Of a stretch of DNA of 64,000 nucleotides, positions 17,246-26,903 are shown one piece after another; positions within the stretch are counted from its first letter, which is position 1; each line of letters starts with the position of its first letter. The notes under the pieces were generated by a model. It had not been told where the DNA came from, did not search any database, and worked only from the letters and a program-made list of their open reading frames with translations. This DNA comes from Streptomyces sp. A2-16 (lineage in GTDB: Bacteria > Actinomycetota > Actinomycetes > Streptomycetales > Streptomycetaceae). The stretch is from the NCBI RefSeq assembly GCF_018128905.1, contig NZ_CP063808.1, positions 8,370,001-8,434,000 of the forward strand. Reading direction: 5' to 3'. The position numbers and the translations under genes are program-made.

Positions 17246-18207
17246 CCGCATGCGTCCTCGCCGTCGACGCGGGCAACAGCAAGACCGACGTCGCGGTCGT
17301 GGCGGCCGACGGAAGCGTCCTCGCCACGGCCCGCGGCGGCGGGTTCCGGCCGCCCGTGGTGGGCGTGGAGAAGGCGGTGGACACGGTCGCCGACGCGGTC
17401 GGGAGGGCCTTCGCCGCGGCCGGGGTGAGCTCCGTGGAGCACGTCTCGGCGTGTCTGGCCAACGCCGACTTCCCGGTGGAGGAGGAGCAGTTGGCGGCGG
17501 CGCTGGGCACGCGCGCGTGGGGCCCGGACGTGGAGGTCCGCAACGACACCTTCGCCATCCTGCGGGCCGGCGTCACCGAACCGCGCGGGGTGGCCGTGGT
17601 GTGCGGCGCGGGCATCAACTGCGTCGGCATGCGGCCCGACGGCCGTACCGCCCGCTTTCCCGCGCTCGGCCGGATCTCCGGTGACTGGGGCGGCGGCTGG
17701 GGCCTCGCGGAGGAGGCGCTGTGGCACGCCGCCCGCGCGGAGGACGGGCGGGGCGTCGACACCGAACTCGCGCGCGTGCTCCCGCACCACTTCGGGCTGC
17801 CCACGATGTACGCGCTCATCGAGGCCCTGCACATGGAGGACATCGCGCCCGCCCGGCGCCACGAACTGACGCCGGTGCTCTTCGCCACGGCCGCCGCCCA
17901 GGACCCCGTGGCCCGCTCGATCGTCGACCGCCTGGCCGAGGAGGTGGTGTCCATGGCGACGGTGGCCCTGACCCGCCTCGACCTCCTCGACGAGGAGACC
18001 CCGGTCCTGCTGGGCGGCAGCGTCCTGGCCGCACGCCATCCCCAACTGGACGACGGCGTGCGGGAACTGCTGGCCGCCCGCGCCCCCAAGGCCGTACCCC
18101 GGGTGGTGACGGCGAGTCCGGTCCTGGGCGCCGCGCTCCTCGGCCTCGACCGGGCGGGGGCGCCCGCCGAGGTGCAGGCGAGGACGCGGGCGTACTACGA
18201 GACCTGA
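17236..18207 (+). CDS. csnK: BadF/BadG-type sugar kinase (CsnK-like)
   Basis: This 323-aa ATPase of the actin/hexokinase fold resembles eukaryotic N-acetylglucosamine kinase. The phosphate-1 motif AVDAGNSKTDVAVV (about 7-20), CGAGINCVG and GDWGGGWGLAEEA are visible, and LLGGSVLAAR marks the adenosine site. The GTG at 17236 overlaps the GH4 gene. It likely phosphorylates glucosamine or its oligomers as they enter. Its 3' end overlaps a convergent gene by 13 bp. Confidence 0.88.
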   Translation: MGLTACVLAVDAGNSKTDVAVVAADGSVLATARGGGFRPPVVGVEKAVDTVADAVGRAFAAAGVSSVEHVSACLANADFPVEEEQLAAALGTRAWGPDVEVRNDTFAILRAGVTEPRGVAVVCGAGINCVGMRPDGRTARFPALGRISGDWGGGWGLAEEALWHAARAEDGRGVDTELARVLPHHFGLPTMYALIEALHMEDIAPARRHELTPVLFATAAAQDPVARSIVDRLAEEVVSMATVALTRLDLLDEETPVLLGGSVLAARHPQLDDGVRELLAARAPKAVPRVVTASPVLGAALLGLDRAGAPAEVQARTRAYYET

Positions 18208-18770
18208 GCGAGCACCGCGTCGGCGACCTCGGGGACGGCCATGCCGTCACGGACGTCGACGCGGGCCCGCCCCAGCCGGTCGACCGCCTCCACCATGAGC
18301 TCCTGAAAACGCACGCTCCGGGCCAGGAACGTGTCCATCAACGCCCGCTCCGCCCGCGACGCCTCGTCGTAGCGCCCGGCCGCACGGATCCGGGCGCGTA
18401 CGACGTCCTCGTCGGCGGTGAGCCACACGGCGGCCGCGCGCGGCACGTCCGGCGTCGCCACCCGTTCCGGCCACAGCGCGGAGCCCTCCAGCACGAGGCC
18501 CGGCCCGTCGGCGTGCGCCCTGACGAGTTCCTCGATGCGGGGCCACAGCCGCGCGTAGTGGGCGAGGACCGAGTCGATCAACTCGTCGACGCCGAGCGTC
18601 GCGTAGTGCTCGGCGACATGCGGCGGCACCTCACGCTCCGGCGTGCGCCACGGCCGCCCCGGATGTCTCGCCAGCAGGTCCGTCGACCGGTGCTCGAAGC
18701 CGAGCCGTTCGGCGATCGCCGCGGCGACCGTGGACTTGCCGGTATGGGACGTTCCGCCGATCATCAGCAC
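18195..18770 (-). CDS. P-loop kinase-like protein
   Basis: This ~191-aa protein starts with a Walker A motif (MIGGTSHTGKST) and has the layout of small-molecule or nucleotide kinases: a LID-like Arg-rich segment (RARIRAAGRYDEASRAERA) and a helical end. Such AAA_33-like enzymes often phosphorylate antibiotics or metabolites; the substrate is unknown. The start is uncertain: GTG 18770 is chosen because the fold begins there, but GTG 18785 and ATG 18842 are in frame. It converges on and overlaps csnK. Confidence 0.7.
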   Translation of the reverse strand: MLMIGGTSHTGKSTVAAAIAERLGFEHRSTDLLARHPGRPWRTPEREVPPHVAEHYATLGVDELIDSVLAHYARLWPRIEELVRAHADGPGLVLEGSALWPERVATPDVPRAAAVWLTADEDVVRARIRAAGRYDEASRAERALMDTFLARSVRFQELMVEAVDRLGRARVDVRDGMAVPEVADAVLAQVS

Positions 18771-18979
18771 TCGTACCCCGCGCACGACGGCGACCCTACG
18801 CGCCCCCGGGGGGAACCGAACCGATTCCGGTGGCGTATTCATGGGCAAGGGGTGGTGCGGGGGGCGCGGCCGGGCGGGCGAAGCACTGCGATCCGATCAA
18901 GATCGAGTGAAGCCCGGTGCGGATGTCGGTCCCGGCAGCGATACTTGCGGCGACGGATGACCATGGGGGAGGTCAAACA

Positions 18980-20443
18980 GTGACACACCCGCCGAAGAGC
19001 AGCACGGCGCCACCGGGTTCCGGGGTGCCCACGATGCCGGCCGTGCCGCCGCAGCCGGGTCCCCCGGCCCCGCAGGCACCCCCGCCCGCCTCCGCGCCGG
19101 ACAGGGCGCCCGCCCGCCGTACGGCCTTCGCCGAGGGCTTCGACCAGGTGCGCGCGGCCGCCACCACCGAGCCCGGCCGGCTGCGCATCATCGGTGCGGC
19201 GCTCGCCCTGCTCGTCGTCCTCTTCGGCGCGGTGACCGCCTGGCAGACCAACGACCGGGCCGCCGCCGCGGACGACGTGCTGCACAAGAGCCAGCCGCTC
19301 AGCAGCGCCGCCGCCGACATCTACCGCTACCTGGCCGACGCCAACACCGCGGCCTCCAGCGGCTTCCTCGCCGGCGGCCAGGAGACGGACGCGTCCCGCA
19401 ACCGGTACGAGACGGACATCGACCGGGCCGCGGCCGGTCTGGTGGAGGCCGCCTCCAACTCCGACCCGGACTCCCCCGCGGCGAGGACCGTGGCCGAGCT
19501 CAACACCCTGCTGCCGGAGTACAAGGGCCTGGTGGAGCGGGCCCGTACGTACAACCGCCAGGGCTTCCCGGTCGGCGGTGCGTATCTGCGCTACGCCAAC
19601 GAGAAGATGCAGGAGGAGATGCTCCCGAAGGCGCAGAACCTCTACACGAGCGAGAACCGGCGGCTGCGCGCCGACTACGCCGAGGCCACGCCCTACCCGT
19701 GGGCGGCGATCGGCCTCGGCGTCCTGGCGCTCGCCGGGCTCGCCTGGGCCCAGCACCGCAACTACCGGCGCACCAACCGGGTCCTCAACCACGGCCTGGT
19801 CGCGGCCACCGCGACGGCGACCGTGGTGCTGCTGTGGCTGGTCGTCGGCCACACCGTCGCGCGCGCGGGGCTCAACGACTCCTACGACCACGGAGTGCGC
19901 TCGCTCAACGTCCTGCACGACGCCCGCATCGCCTCTCTGAAGGCGCGCGGCAACGAGAACCTCACGCTGGTGGCCCGCGGCGCGGAGACGGTCGTCAAGA
20001 AGGACGCCCAGGGCAAGGACGTCACCTACGACGCCTACGACTACGACTTCAACAAGGACATGGACACCCTCGGCAAGGGCCTGGCCGAGGCGTCGAAGCT
20101 CGCCGACGACAGCAGCGGCAAGAAGCCGGTCACCGATGCCGAGGGCAACATGACCGTGTGGAAGCAGCGCCACACCGCGGCCCGCGAGCAGGACGACTAC
20201 GGCAACTACGAAGCGGCACTGAACCGGGTCATAGGCGACAAGGACGCGACGGGCGAGTGCTTCGACAGCGTCGACCGGAACCTCGCCATCGCCCTGACCC
20301 ACGAGGAGGCCGAGTTCCAGCGCTCGGCCGGTGACGGTCTGGGCGCCATGACCGGCCTGTCGGTGGGCGCCGCCGTCCTGGCGGTGCTGGGCGCGGCCGG
20401 CGCGGTGCTCGGCATCGGGCGCAGGCTGTCGGAGTACCGGTGA
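18980..20443 (+). CDS. glnX: GlnX-like membrane protein of the PknG signalling module
   Basis: This 487-aa membrane protein has a Pro-rich cytoplasmic N-terminus (1-60), then four TM helices enclosing two extracytoplasmic helical domains (about 90-230 and 295-455), ending in a short cytoplasmic GRRLSEYR. The topology and position before a GlnH-like protein and PknG match mycobacterial GlnX, which relays amino-acid sensing by GlnH to PknG. The GTG at 18980 is preceded by GGGGGAGG. It is the first gene of a tightly packed operon. Assignment to GlnX rests on topology and context. Confidence 0.7.
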   Translation: MTHPPKSSTAPPGSGVPTMPAVPPQPGPPAPQAPPPASAPDRAPARRTAFAEGFDQVRAAATTEPGRLRIIGAALALLVVLFGAVTAWQTNDRAAAADDVLHKSQPLSSAAADIYRYLADANTAASSGFLAGGQETDASRNRYETDIDRAAAGLVEAASNSDPDSPAARTVAELNTLLPEYKGLVERARTYNRQGFPVGGAYLRYANEKMQEEMLPKAQNLYTSENRRLRADYAEATPYPWAAIGLGVLALAGLAWAQHRNYRRTNRVLNHGLVAATATATVVLLWLVVGHTVARAGLNDSYDHGVRSLNVLHDARIASLKARGNENLTLVARGAETVVKKDAQGKDVTYDAYDYDFNKDMDTLGKGLAEASKLADDSSGKKPVTDAEGNMTVWKQRHTAAREQDDYGNYEAALNRVIGDKDATGECFDSVDRNLAIALTHEEAEFQRSAGDGLGAMTGLSVGAAVLAVLGAAGAVLGIGRRLSEYR

Positions 20444-20457
20444 GAGGGGGCGTGACG

Positions 20458-21528
20458 ATGCGGATGCGGATACGTGGACGGGTGCGGGCCGGTCTCAGGG
20501 GCTGGGGCGGTGTCGGGGCGATGGCGGCCGTCTGCACCCTGGTGCTCGCCTTCGCGCTGCTGCTGCCGCTGACCCAGCCGCCCACGGACGGCAGCACGGG
20601 CCTCGGCGGCCCGGGCGTGACCCGTGCCGAGCAGGCGGCGGACGACGATCCGTGCGACAACCCGGCGATCAGGACGCACCCCGAGGAGCAGACACTGTCC
20701 CCGTCGAGCGCGGACGGCCCGACCATAGAGAAGATCAAGGCCCGCGAGGGCGAGAAGCGCAAACTGATCGTGGGCGTCGACCAGAACAGCTACCGCTGGG
20801 GCTACCGCAACCCCAACGGCGGGCCGCACGCCGATCTGGAGGGCTTCGACATCGACCTGGTGCACCGGATCGCGAAGGACATCCTCGGCGACGCGAACGC
20901 CGTGCAGTTCAAGGCGATCCCCACCAACCAGCGCATCCCGGCGATCCAGAACGACCGGGTCGACATGGTCGTCCGCACCATGACGATCAACTGCAAGCGC
21001 CTGGCCGACGTGGCGTTCTCCGCGCCCTACTTCAAGACGGGCCAGCAGGTCCTCGCCCCCAAGTCCTCCGACATCAAGGGCTACGACGACACGCTGGCGA
21101 AGAAGAAGATCTGCACGGCGGAGGGCTCCACGGCGAACACCAAGCTGGTGGACGACAAGAAGGCCAAGGAACTCGTCTCCTCCGCGATCATCTATCCCCC
21201 CGTCCCCAACCAGCTCGACTGTCTCGTCAGGCTTCAGCTCGGTGAGGTCGACGCCGTGGTCACCGACGGCGCCCTCGCCGCCAGCCAGGCCGCCCAGGAC
21301 CCCACGGTCGAACTGAAGGGCTCCCCCTTCACCACCGAGTACTACGGCGTGGCGATGAAGAGCGACGCCGACGATCTGGTACGCCGGGTCAACCAGATCC
21401 TGGTGGACTACCGCAAGGACACCACCGCCGGCTGGCAGGCGTCGTACGACAAGTGGCTGTCGGCCACACTGAACAAGGACTCGGCGAAGTCCGAACCGCC
21501 CCCGCCCAAGTACCTGCGCACGAGCTGA
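20458..21528 (+). CDS. glnH: GlnH-like extracytoplasmic amino-acid-binding protein
   Basis: This ~356-aa solute-binding protein (family 3) has an uncleaved-looking N-terminal membrane anchor (AAVCTLVLAFALLLPL) and no convincing lipobox, then the glutamine/glutamate-binding fold from KLIVGVDQNSYRWGYRN through GFDIDLVHRIAKD and DMVVRTMTIN. No permease or ATPase gene is near, so it acts as a sensor. In mycobacteria GlnH senses Asp/Glu and signals through GlnX to PknG. The ATG at 20458 has GAGAGGGGG 8 nt before it; GTG 20440, overlapping the previous stop, is an alternative. Confidence 0.85.
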   Translation: MRMRIRGRVRAGLRGWGGVGAMAAVCTLVLAFALLLPLTQPPTDGSTGLGGPGVTRAEQAADDDPCDNPAIRTHPEEQTLSPSSADGPTIEKIKAREGEKRKLIVGVDQNSYRWGYRNPNGGPHADLEGFDIDLVHRIAKDILGDANAVQFKAIPTNQRIPAIQNDRVDMVVRTMTINCKRLADVAFSAPYFKTGQQVLAPKSSDIKGYDDTLAKKKICTAEGSTANTKLVDDKKAKELVSSAIIYPPVPNQLDCLVRLQLGEVDAVVTDGALAASQAAQDPTVELKGSPFTTEYYGVAMKSDADDLVRRVNQILVDYRKDTTAGWQASYDKWLSATLNKDSAKSEPPPPKYLRTS

Positions 21529-21604
21529 CGCATCCTCAGAGGAACACCGGCACCACCACACAGGGCACAACCCCCAGCAACCCTTCAGCAGCGAGAGGTG
21601 ATCG

Positions 21605-22933
21605 ATGGGCGTCACGGGACCCCCCGGGCCGGTGATGGACCGGGACGAGGTGGACCGTGCGCTGGCGCGGCTCGGCGCGGAGCACGAGGCGATCGAGACC
21701 TCGCTCCTCGCCCTGCAGGACCACGCGGGCCGCAGACTCCTGGAAGGCGCCGAGCTCACCGGGCTCACCAAGGAGCGCTGGGAGTCCGCCGACGCCTCGA
21801 TCACCCTGCTGTGGGCGTACTTCGACGCGTACGCGGACGCGCTGCGCTCCGCCCGCGAGATCCGCTCCCGGCGCCGCTGGTCCAGCCGCGAGGACCTGGC
21901 GGAGCTGACCGAGCTGCTGCGCGGCGAGTCGGTCACGGTCGCGGGCTCGACGACCGCCACGGCCAACGCGCCCACCCTGCACGGCGGTTCGGGCAAGCTC
22001 AGCGAGCGGTTCTCGCTGGTGACGCTCGTGGAGCGGATGAACGAGCTGTACGCGACGAGCCTGGACATGGTCGTCGCCGCCGACGCGGTGTGGTCGGCGC
22101 TGCCCGCGCGGATAGATTTACTGGCCGCCGAGCTCCAGCGCACCCGGCAGCTCGCGCACTCCGTCGGTGTACGCCCCGGGGAGCACCCGGCCGGCGACGA
22201 CCTGGAGCGCATCACCCGCACCCTCACCTCGCTGCGCGAGCAGGTGATCTCCGACCCGCTCGCCTTCTGGCAGCGCGCGCAGGGCAGTTCGGCGCCCGGC
22301 GGCGGGAAGCCGGACACCACGGCGTACGACCGTGAGGCGCGCGCCCTGGAGGACGTGCGCCGGGAGATCGACGCGGTGCTCACGGTGCGGCAGGACGCGG
22401 AGGCGCGGCTGGTCAAGCTGCGGGACGTGCTCTCCCGCGCGGACCGCACGCTCGCCGAGGCACGCCTCGCGCGCGGCGAGGTCCTCGCGAAGATCGCGGC
22501 CACGGAGGTGCCGGTCGTCAGTGGTCCGCCGACCGCGCTGCAGGAGCAGCTGGCGACGGCCGCCGAGTACCGCAGACACGCCCAGTGGCACCGTCTGTCC
22601 CCGCTTCTGGAGTCCCTGGAGCAGAAGGCGGAGGACGAACTGCTGCGCGCCCGCGAGTCGTTGACGGCGGTCACCGCGCCGCTCGCGGTCCGCGCGGAGC
22701 TGCGGGGCCGGCTCGACGCGTACAAGGCGAAGGTCGCCCGGCACGGTCTGGCCGAGGATCCGTTCCTGATCGAGCGGTACGACGCGGCCCGGCGGATGCT
22801 GTGGAGCGCGCCCTGCGACCTCAGGGTCGCCGAACAGGCCGTGCTGCGCTACCAGCACGCGGCCGCCGAACTGCTGGGCGCCCCGCGGGTGCCGCAGAGC
22901 GGCCCCGAGGACCGGAGGGGGCCCGGAACGTGA
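21605..22933 (+). CDS. Coiled-coil hypothetical protein of the PknG operon, with a TTA codon
   Basis: This 442-aa soluble, highly helical protein is rich in Glu, Arg, Ala and Leu; long coiled-coil segments run through about 240-330 and 360-440. No known domain is recognised. It lies between the glnH-like gene and pknG; its TGA overlaps the GTG of pknG, so the two are translationally coupled. A TTA leucine codon at 22118-22120 makes its translation depend on the bldA tRNA. It may be a scaffold or kinase cofactor. The start ATG follows GCGAGAGG. Confidence 0.75.
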   Translation: MGVTGPPGPVMDRDEVDRALARLGAEHEAIETSLLALQDHAGRRLLEGAELTGLTKERWESADASITLLWAYFDAYADALRSAREIRSRRRWSSREDLAELTELLRGESVTVAGSTTATANAPTLHGGSGKLSERFSLVTLVERMNELYATSLDMVVAADAVWSALPARIDLLAAELQRTRQLAHSVGVRPGEHPAGDDLERITRTLTSLREQVISDPLAFWQRAQGSSAPGGGKPDTTAYDREARALEDVRREIDAVLTVRQDAEARLVKLRDVLSRADRTLAEARLARGEVLAKIAATEVPVVSGPPTALQEQLATAAEYRRHAQWHRLSPLLESLEQKAEDELLRARESLTAVTAPLAVRAELRGRLDAYKAKVARHGLAEDPFLIERYDAARRMLWSAPCDLRVAEQAVLRYQHAAAELLGAPRVPQSGPEDRRGPGT

Positions 22934-25479
22934 GTGACGAAGGGGGTGCGGCGACCATGAGCCAGGAACAGCAGCCCTGTCAGCGGCCCGGCTGCGAGGG
23001 CACGTACGAGGACATGGGCGGCGGCGAGCTGTACTGCGACACGTGCGGTCTCGCCCCGGTCGTCTCGGGGGGTGCCTCGCTCGGGGCGGGCCGGGCCGGC
23101 TCGGTGCCCACCGGCGGCGGCAGGGACTCGCAGGGCAGCGCCGGTTCGCGCTCCACCGGCCGCGGTTCCTCGCGCACGTCCTCCCATTCGGCGAAGTCAC
23201 GGCGCTCGGTGTCGGGACGGCTCTCGCGGTCGGTGTCCGGGAAGTCCACGGGCCGTTCGGTGTCGGTGCGCAGCTCCGGCTCCTCGACCGGCTCGTCCGG
23301 GCGCGGTCGGCTCGGCGCGGGCCTGGTGGAGGTGCCCGGGGTGCCGCGGCCCGATCCGCGCGGGATGGTCCTGGAGAACCCGGAGGTACCCGAGCGCAAG
23401 CGGTTCTGCTCGCGCTCCGACTGCGGGGCGCCGGTGGGGCGTTCGCGCGGGGACCACAAGGGGCGCACGGAGGGCTTCTGCACCAAGTGCGGCCACCCGT
23501 ACTCGTTCGTGCCGAAGCTGAAGTCCGGCGACATCGTGCACGGGCAGTACGAGGTCGCGGGCTGTCTGGCGCACGGCGGGCTCGGCTGGGTCTATCTGGC
23601 CGTGGACCGTGCGGTGTCCGACCGCTGGGTGGTCCTCAAGGGCCTGCTGGACACCGGCGACCAGGACGCGATGGCCGCCGCGATCTCCGAGCGGCGCTTC
23701 CTCGCGGAGATCGAGCACGCCAACATCGTGCGGATCTACAACTTCGTGGAGCACCTCGACCAGCGCACCGGCTCGCTCGACGGCTACATCGTCATGGAGT
23801 ACGTCGGCGGCAAGTCGCTGAAGGAGATCGCCAACGGCCGCCGCTCCACGGACGGCAAGCGGGACCCGCTGCCGGTGGAACAGGCCTGCGCCTACGGCAT
23901 CGAGGCCCTGGAGGCGCTCGGCCACCTGCACAGCCGCAACCTGCTGTACTGCGACTTCAAGGTCGACAACGCCATCCAGACCGAGGACCAGCTCAAACTC
24001 ATCGACATGGGCGCGGTGCGCAGGATGGACGACGAGGAGTCGGCCATCTACGGCACGGTGGGCTACCAGGCCCCCGAGGTCGCCGATGTGGGCCCCTCGA
24101 TCGCCTCCGACCTGTACACGGTCGGCCGCACCCTGGCCGTGCTGACCTTCGACTTCCAGGGCTACACCAACGTCTTCGTCGACTCGCTGCCCGACCCCGA
24201 CAACATCGAGGTCTTCCGCCAGTACGAGTCGTTCTACCGGCTGCTGGTCCGGGCCACGGACCCGGACCCGGCCCGCCGTTTCGCCTCCGCGCAGGAGATG
24301 TCGGAGCAGCTGACGGGCGTCCTGCGCGAGGTCGTCTCGCTGCAGACGGGCCGCGCCAGGCCCTCCTTGTCGACCCTGTTCGGGCCCGAGGTCCGGGTCA
24401 CGGACACGGAGCTGTTCCCGAAGCTGGACGGGGAGGTGTCGCGGCTGGGCGGACGGATGGTGCCCTCCCGCAGGACCCCCGTCGGCACCGCAGGCGCGGT
24501 GCGGCCCGGCGGCGCCCTCAATGCCGCCGGTTCCCTCGTCAAGCCGCCCGACGCCGCCGTCGCCGCGCTGGCGCTCCCCGTCCCCCACGTCGACCCCGCC
24601 GACCCCAACGCCGGTTTCCTCGCCGGGCTCATGACGACCGCACCGGCCGAGCTGCTCGGCGCCCTCGCGGCCGCGCCGGCCCCGTCGGCGGAGACCCGGC
24701 TCAGGCAGGTGCGGGCCTGGCTGGAGAACGGCGACGCGCACACCGCGGACGAGGCGCTGCGGCGGCTGGAGAACGAACGGCCCGACGACTGGCGGGTGGT
24801 CTGGTACCGGGGCGTGGCCGCGCTGGGGACCGGCGACCACGAGGCCGCCGCGCTCGCCTTCGACGCGATCTACGACGCCTTCCCCGGCGAACCCGCCCCC
24901 AAGCTCGCCCTCGGCCTGTGCGCGGAGGTGCTCGGCCAGCTCGACAACGCCGCCGAGTACTACCGGCTGGTCTGGTCGACCGACCCGAGCTATGTGAGCG
25001 CCGCGTTCGGCCTCGCGCGTGTGCAGCTCGCGACCGGGGACCGCCGTAGCGCCGTGAGGACGCTGGAGTCGGTGCCGGAGTCCTCCATCCACTACACCGC
25101 CGCCCGCGTGGCTGCCGTCCGCGCGCGGCTGCGTGGACGCACCGCGACCGCGGGCGACGTACCCTTCCTGGACGACCTGACCGCCGCCGCCGGGCAGGTC
25201 GAGGCGCTGGACGCGTACGGACTGGACCCGGCGCGTCGCGAGCAGTTGTCGGCCGAGGTGCTGGGCGCGGCCCTGGACTGGATACTCTCCGGTGGCCAGG
25301 ACTCCGTCGCCCCCGCCACCGGGGGACGGGCGCTGCTCGGCAGCGGACTGGACGAGCGAGGACTGCGCTTCGGCCTGGAGCGTTCGTACCGCACGCTGGC
25401 CCGGCTCGCGCAGGGCGGCGAGGAGAGGATCGACCTGGTGGAACGAGCCAACCGTTACCGCCCCCGGACGTGGGTGTAG
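22930..25479 (+). CDS. pknG: PknG-type serine/threonine protein kinase
   Basis: This 849-aa soluble kinase begins with a zinc ribbon (CQRPGCEG...YCDTCG, about 18-40), a Ser/Arg-rich linker, a rubredoxin-like motif (FCSRSDCG...CTKCG, about 160-190), then the kinase domain (about 200-470) and a TPR C-terminus. Kinase features are PknG-like: Gly-rich loop LAHGGLGWVY, YCDFKVDNA replacing the HRD loop, and DMG in place of DFG. PknG in other actinobacteria phosphorylates an FHA protein (GarA/OdhI) that restrains 2-oxoglutarate metabolism. Here an FHA protein ends the same operon. ATG 22957 is an alternative start. Confidence 0.93.
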   Translation: MSDEGGAATMSQEQQPCQRPGCEGTYEDMGGGELYCDTCGLAPVVSGGASLGAGRAGSVPTGGGRDSQGSAGSRSTGRGSSRTSSHSAKSRRSVSGRLSRSVSGKSTGRSVSVRSSGSSTGSSGRGRLGAGLVEVPGVPRPDPRGMVLENPEVPERKRFCSRSDCGAPVGRSRGDHKGRTEGFCTKCGHPYSFVPKLKSGDIVHGQYEVAGCLAHGGLGWVYLAVDRAVSDRWVVLKGLLDTGDQDAMAAAISERRFLAEIEHANIVRIYNFVEHLDQRTGSLDGYIVMEYVGGKSLKEIANGRRSTDGKRDPLPVEQACAYGIEALEALGHLHSRNLLYCDFKVDNAIQTEDQLKLIDMGAVRRMDDEESAIYGTVGYQAPEVADVGPSIASDLYTVGRTLAVLTFDFQGYTNVFVDSLPDPDNIEVFRQYESFYRLLVRATDPDPARRFASAQEMSEQLTGVLREVVSLQTGRARPSLSTLFGPEVRVTDTELFPKLDGEVSRLGGRMVPSRRTPVGTAGAVRPGGALNAAGSLVKPPDAAVAALALPVPHVDPADPNAGFLAGLMTTAPAELLGALAAAPAPSAETRLRQVRAWLENGDAHTADEALRRLENERPDDWRVVWYRGVAALGTGDHEAAALAFDAIYDAFPGEPAPKLALGLCAEVLGQLDNAAEYYRLVWSTDPSYVSAAFGLARVQLATGDRRSAVRTLESVPESSIHYTAARVAAVRARLRGRTATAGDVPFLDDLTAAAGQVEALDAYGLDPARREQLSAEVLGAALDWILSGGQDSVAPATGGRALLGSGLDERGLRFGLERSYRTLARLAQGGEERIDLVERANRYRPRTWV

Positions 25480-25482
25480 TTG

Positions 25483-26802
25483 ATGTCCCAGATGCCCCAG
25501 CAGACCGCCCTGTCGAGGTGTCCGAGCTGCGAGGAACCCCTCGAGTCGGGCGACCGTTTCTGCGGTGCGTGCGGATACGACCTGTCCGCCGTCCCGGCAC
25601 GGCCGGACGACAGCCCGACCATCGCCCTGAACGGCGCGCCCCCGGGCGGCCCCTGGCCACAGGCCCCGCACCCCCCGGCCGAGCTCCATCTGCCCACCGA
25701 CCTCCGGGCCGCGGCCTCGGGCGAGCACGAACTGCCCCCGGTGCCGCCCCCGTCGGGGCCGGTGCTCGGGTCGCCGGTCTCCCCCGCCTCCGGCGTGCGC
25801 TTCGACCGGCCGCCGGAGCCCGACGAGTACCCCCTGCAGGCGCCCGACCCGCGAGTGGCCGCCGGCCCACCCACTCCGGCCGAGGGCACCAAAGTGTGCG
25901 TGGCCTGCCGTGCCGGCCGGGTCGACGACGACGGCTACTGCGAGAACTGCGGGCACGCGCAGCCCCGCGAGCGCGACCACATGGAGCAGGAGGCCGGCCC
26001 GATCGCCGCCGTCAGCGACCGCGGCCTGCGCCACCACCGCAACGAGGACGCGTTCACGCTGGGCACCGGCGTGCTCCCCGACGGGCAGCCCGCGACCTTC
26101 GCGATCGTCTGCGACGGCGTGTCCTCCGCGACCCGCCCCGACGACGCCTCCCTGGCCGCCTCCCGGGCCGCGGCCGAGGCGCTGCTGGCCGCGCTGCCGC
26201 AGGGCACCCACCCCCAGCAGGCCATGCACGAGGCGATCGTCGCCGCCTCCCGCGCGGTCAACTCGCTCGCCGCGGAGCCCGCGACGGCCCGCGAGCACCA
26301 GCCGCACCAGAACGCCCCCGCGTGCACGATCGTCGGTTCGGTCGTCACCCCGAGTCTGCTGGTCGTCGGCTGGGTCGGCGACAGCCGGGTCTACTGGGTG
26401 CCCACGGACCGCAGTTCACCCCCGGCCCGGCTCACCGAGGACGACTCCTGGGCCGCGCAGATGGTCGCCGCGGGCCTGATGAACGAGGCCGAGGCGTACG
26501 CCGACGAGCGGGCCCACGCGATCACGGGCTGGCTCGGCGCGGACGCCTACGAACTCGACCCGCACACCGCTTCCTTCAAGCCGGACCGGCCTGGTGTGGT
26601 GGTGGTGTGCACCGACGGCCTGTGGAACTACGCGGAAGCGGCCGACGAGATGGCGCAGGCCGTCCCGGCCGACGCCGCCGTCCGCCCGCTGCACTGCGCG
26701 CGGGTCCTGGTCGGTCATGCCCTGGACGGCGGGGGCCACGACAACGTAACAGTGGCCGTCGTACCGTTCCCGACCCCTCCGCAGGGGGCAGGATCGGCCT
26801 GA
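25483..26802 (+). CDS. PP2C-family serine/threonine phosphatase with zinc ribbons
   Basis: This 439-aa protein opens with a zinc ribbon (Cys 13, 16, 27, 30), a Pro-rich linker and a second ribbon (CVAC...CENCG, about 139-157), then a PP2C domain (about 170-430). Metal-binding motifs are present: HRNEDAF, VCDGVS, GDSRVYW, CTDGLW and GGHDNVTV. It would dephosphorylate targets of the PknG kinase encoded four bases upstream. There is no TM helix, so it is cytosolic like the kinase. ATG 25483 follows a TTG at 25480. Confidence 0.92.
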   Translation: MSQMPQQTALSRCPSCEEPLESGDRFCGACGYDLSAVPARPDDSPTIALNGAPPGGPWPQAPHPPAELHLPTDLRAAASGEHELPPVPPPSGPVLGSPVSPASGVRFDRPPEPDEYPLQAPDPRVAAGPPTPAEGTKVCVACRAGRVDDDGYCENCGHAQPRERDHMEQEAGPIAAVSDRGLRHHRNEDAFTLGTGVLPDGQPATFAIVCDGVSSATRPDDASLAASRAAAEALLAALPQGTHPQQAMHEAIVAASRAVNSLAAEPATAREHQPHQNAPACTIVGSVVTPSLLVVGWVGDSRVYWVPTDRSSPPARLTEDDSWAAQMVAAGLMNEAEAYADERAHAITGWLGADAYELDPHTASFKPDRPGVVVVCTDGLWNYAEAADEMAQAVPADAAVRPLHCARVLVGHALDGGGHDNVTVAVVPFPTPPQGAGSA

Positions 26803-26903
26803 GGCCGGACGAACGGGGACGCCTCAGCGGACCGGAGGGGACCGGTCCGCACTTCAGTCATCGCCCCACGCATGTGGGGTTCGCGAGGGGGATTTGAGTA
26901 GGC

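Noticed and set aside
14972..17251. 759-aa - strand frame opposite csnG/csnH
   Set aside because: No domain and no ribosome site; the + strand contains ABC permease and GH4 motifs.
20458..21528. GlnH-like protein as part of an amino-acid ABC importer
   Set aside because: No permease or ATPase in the operon and no clear lipobox; the kinase context favours sensing.
23197..26307. 1036-aa - strand frame opposite pknG/PP2C
   Set aside because: Antisense shadow in high-GC DNA; the opposite strand has clear kinase and phosphatase motifs.
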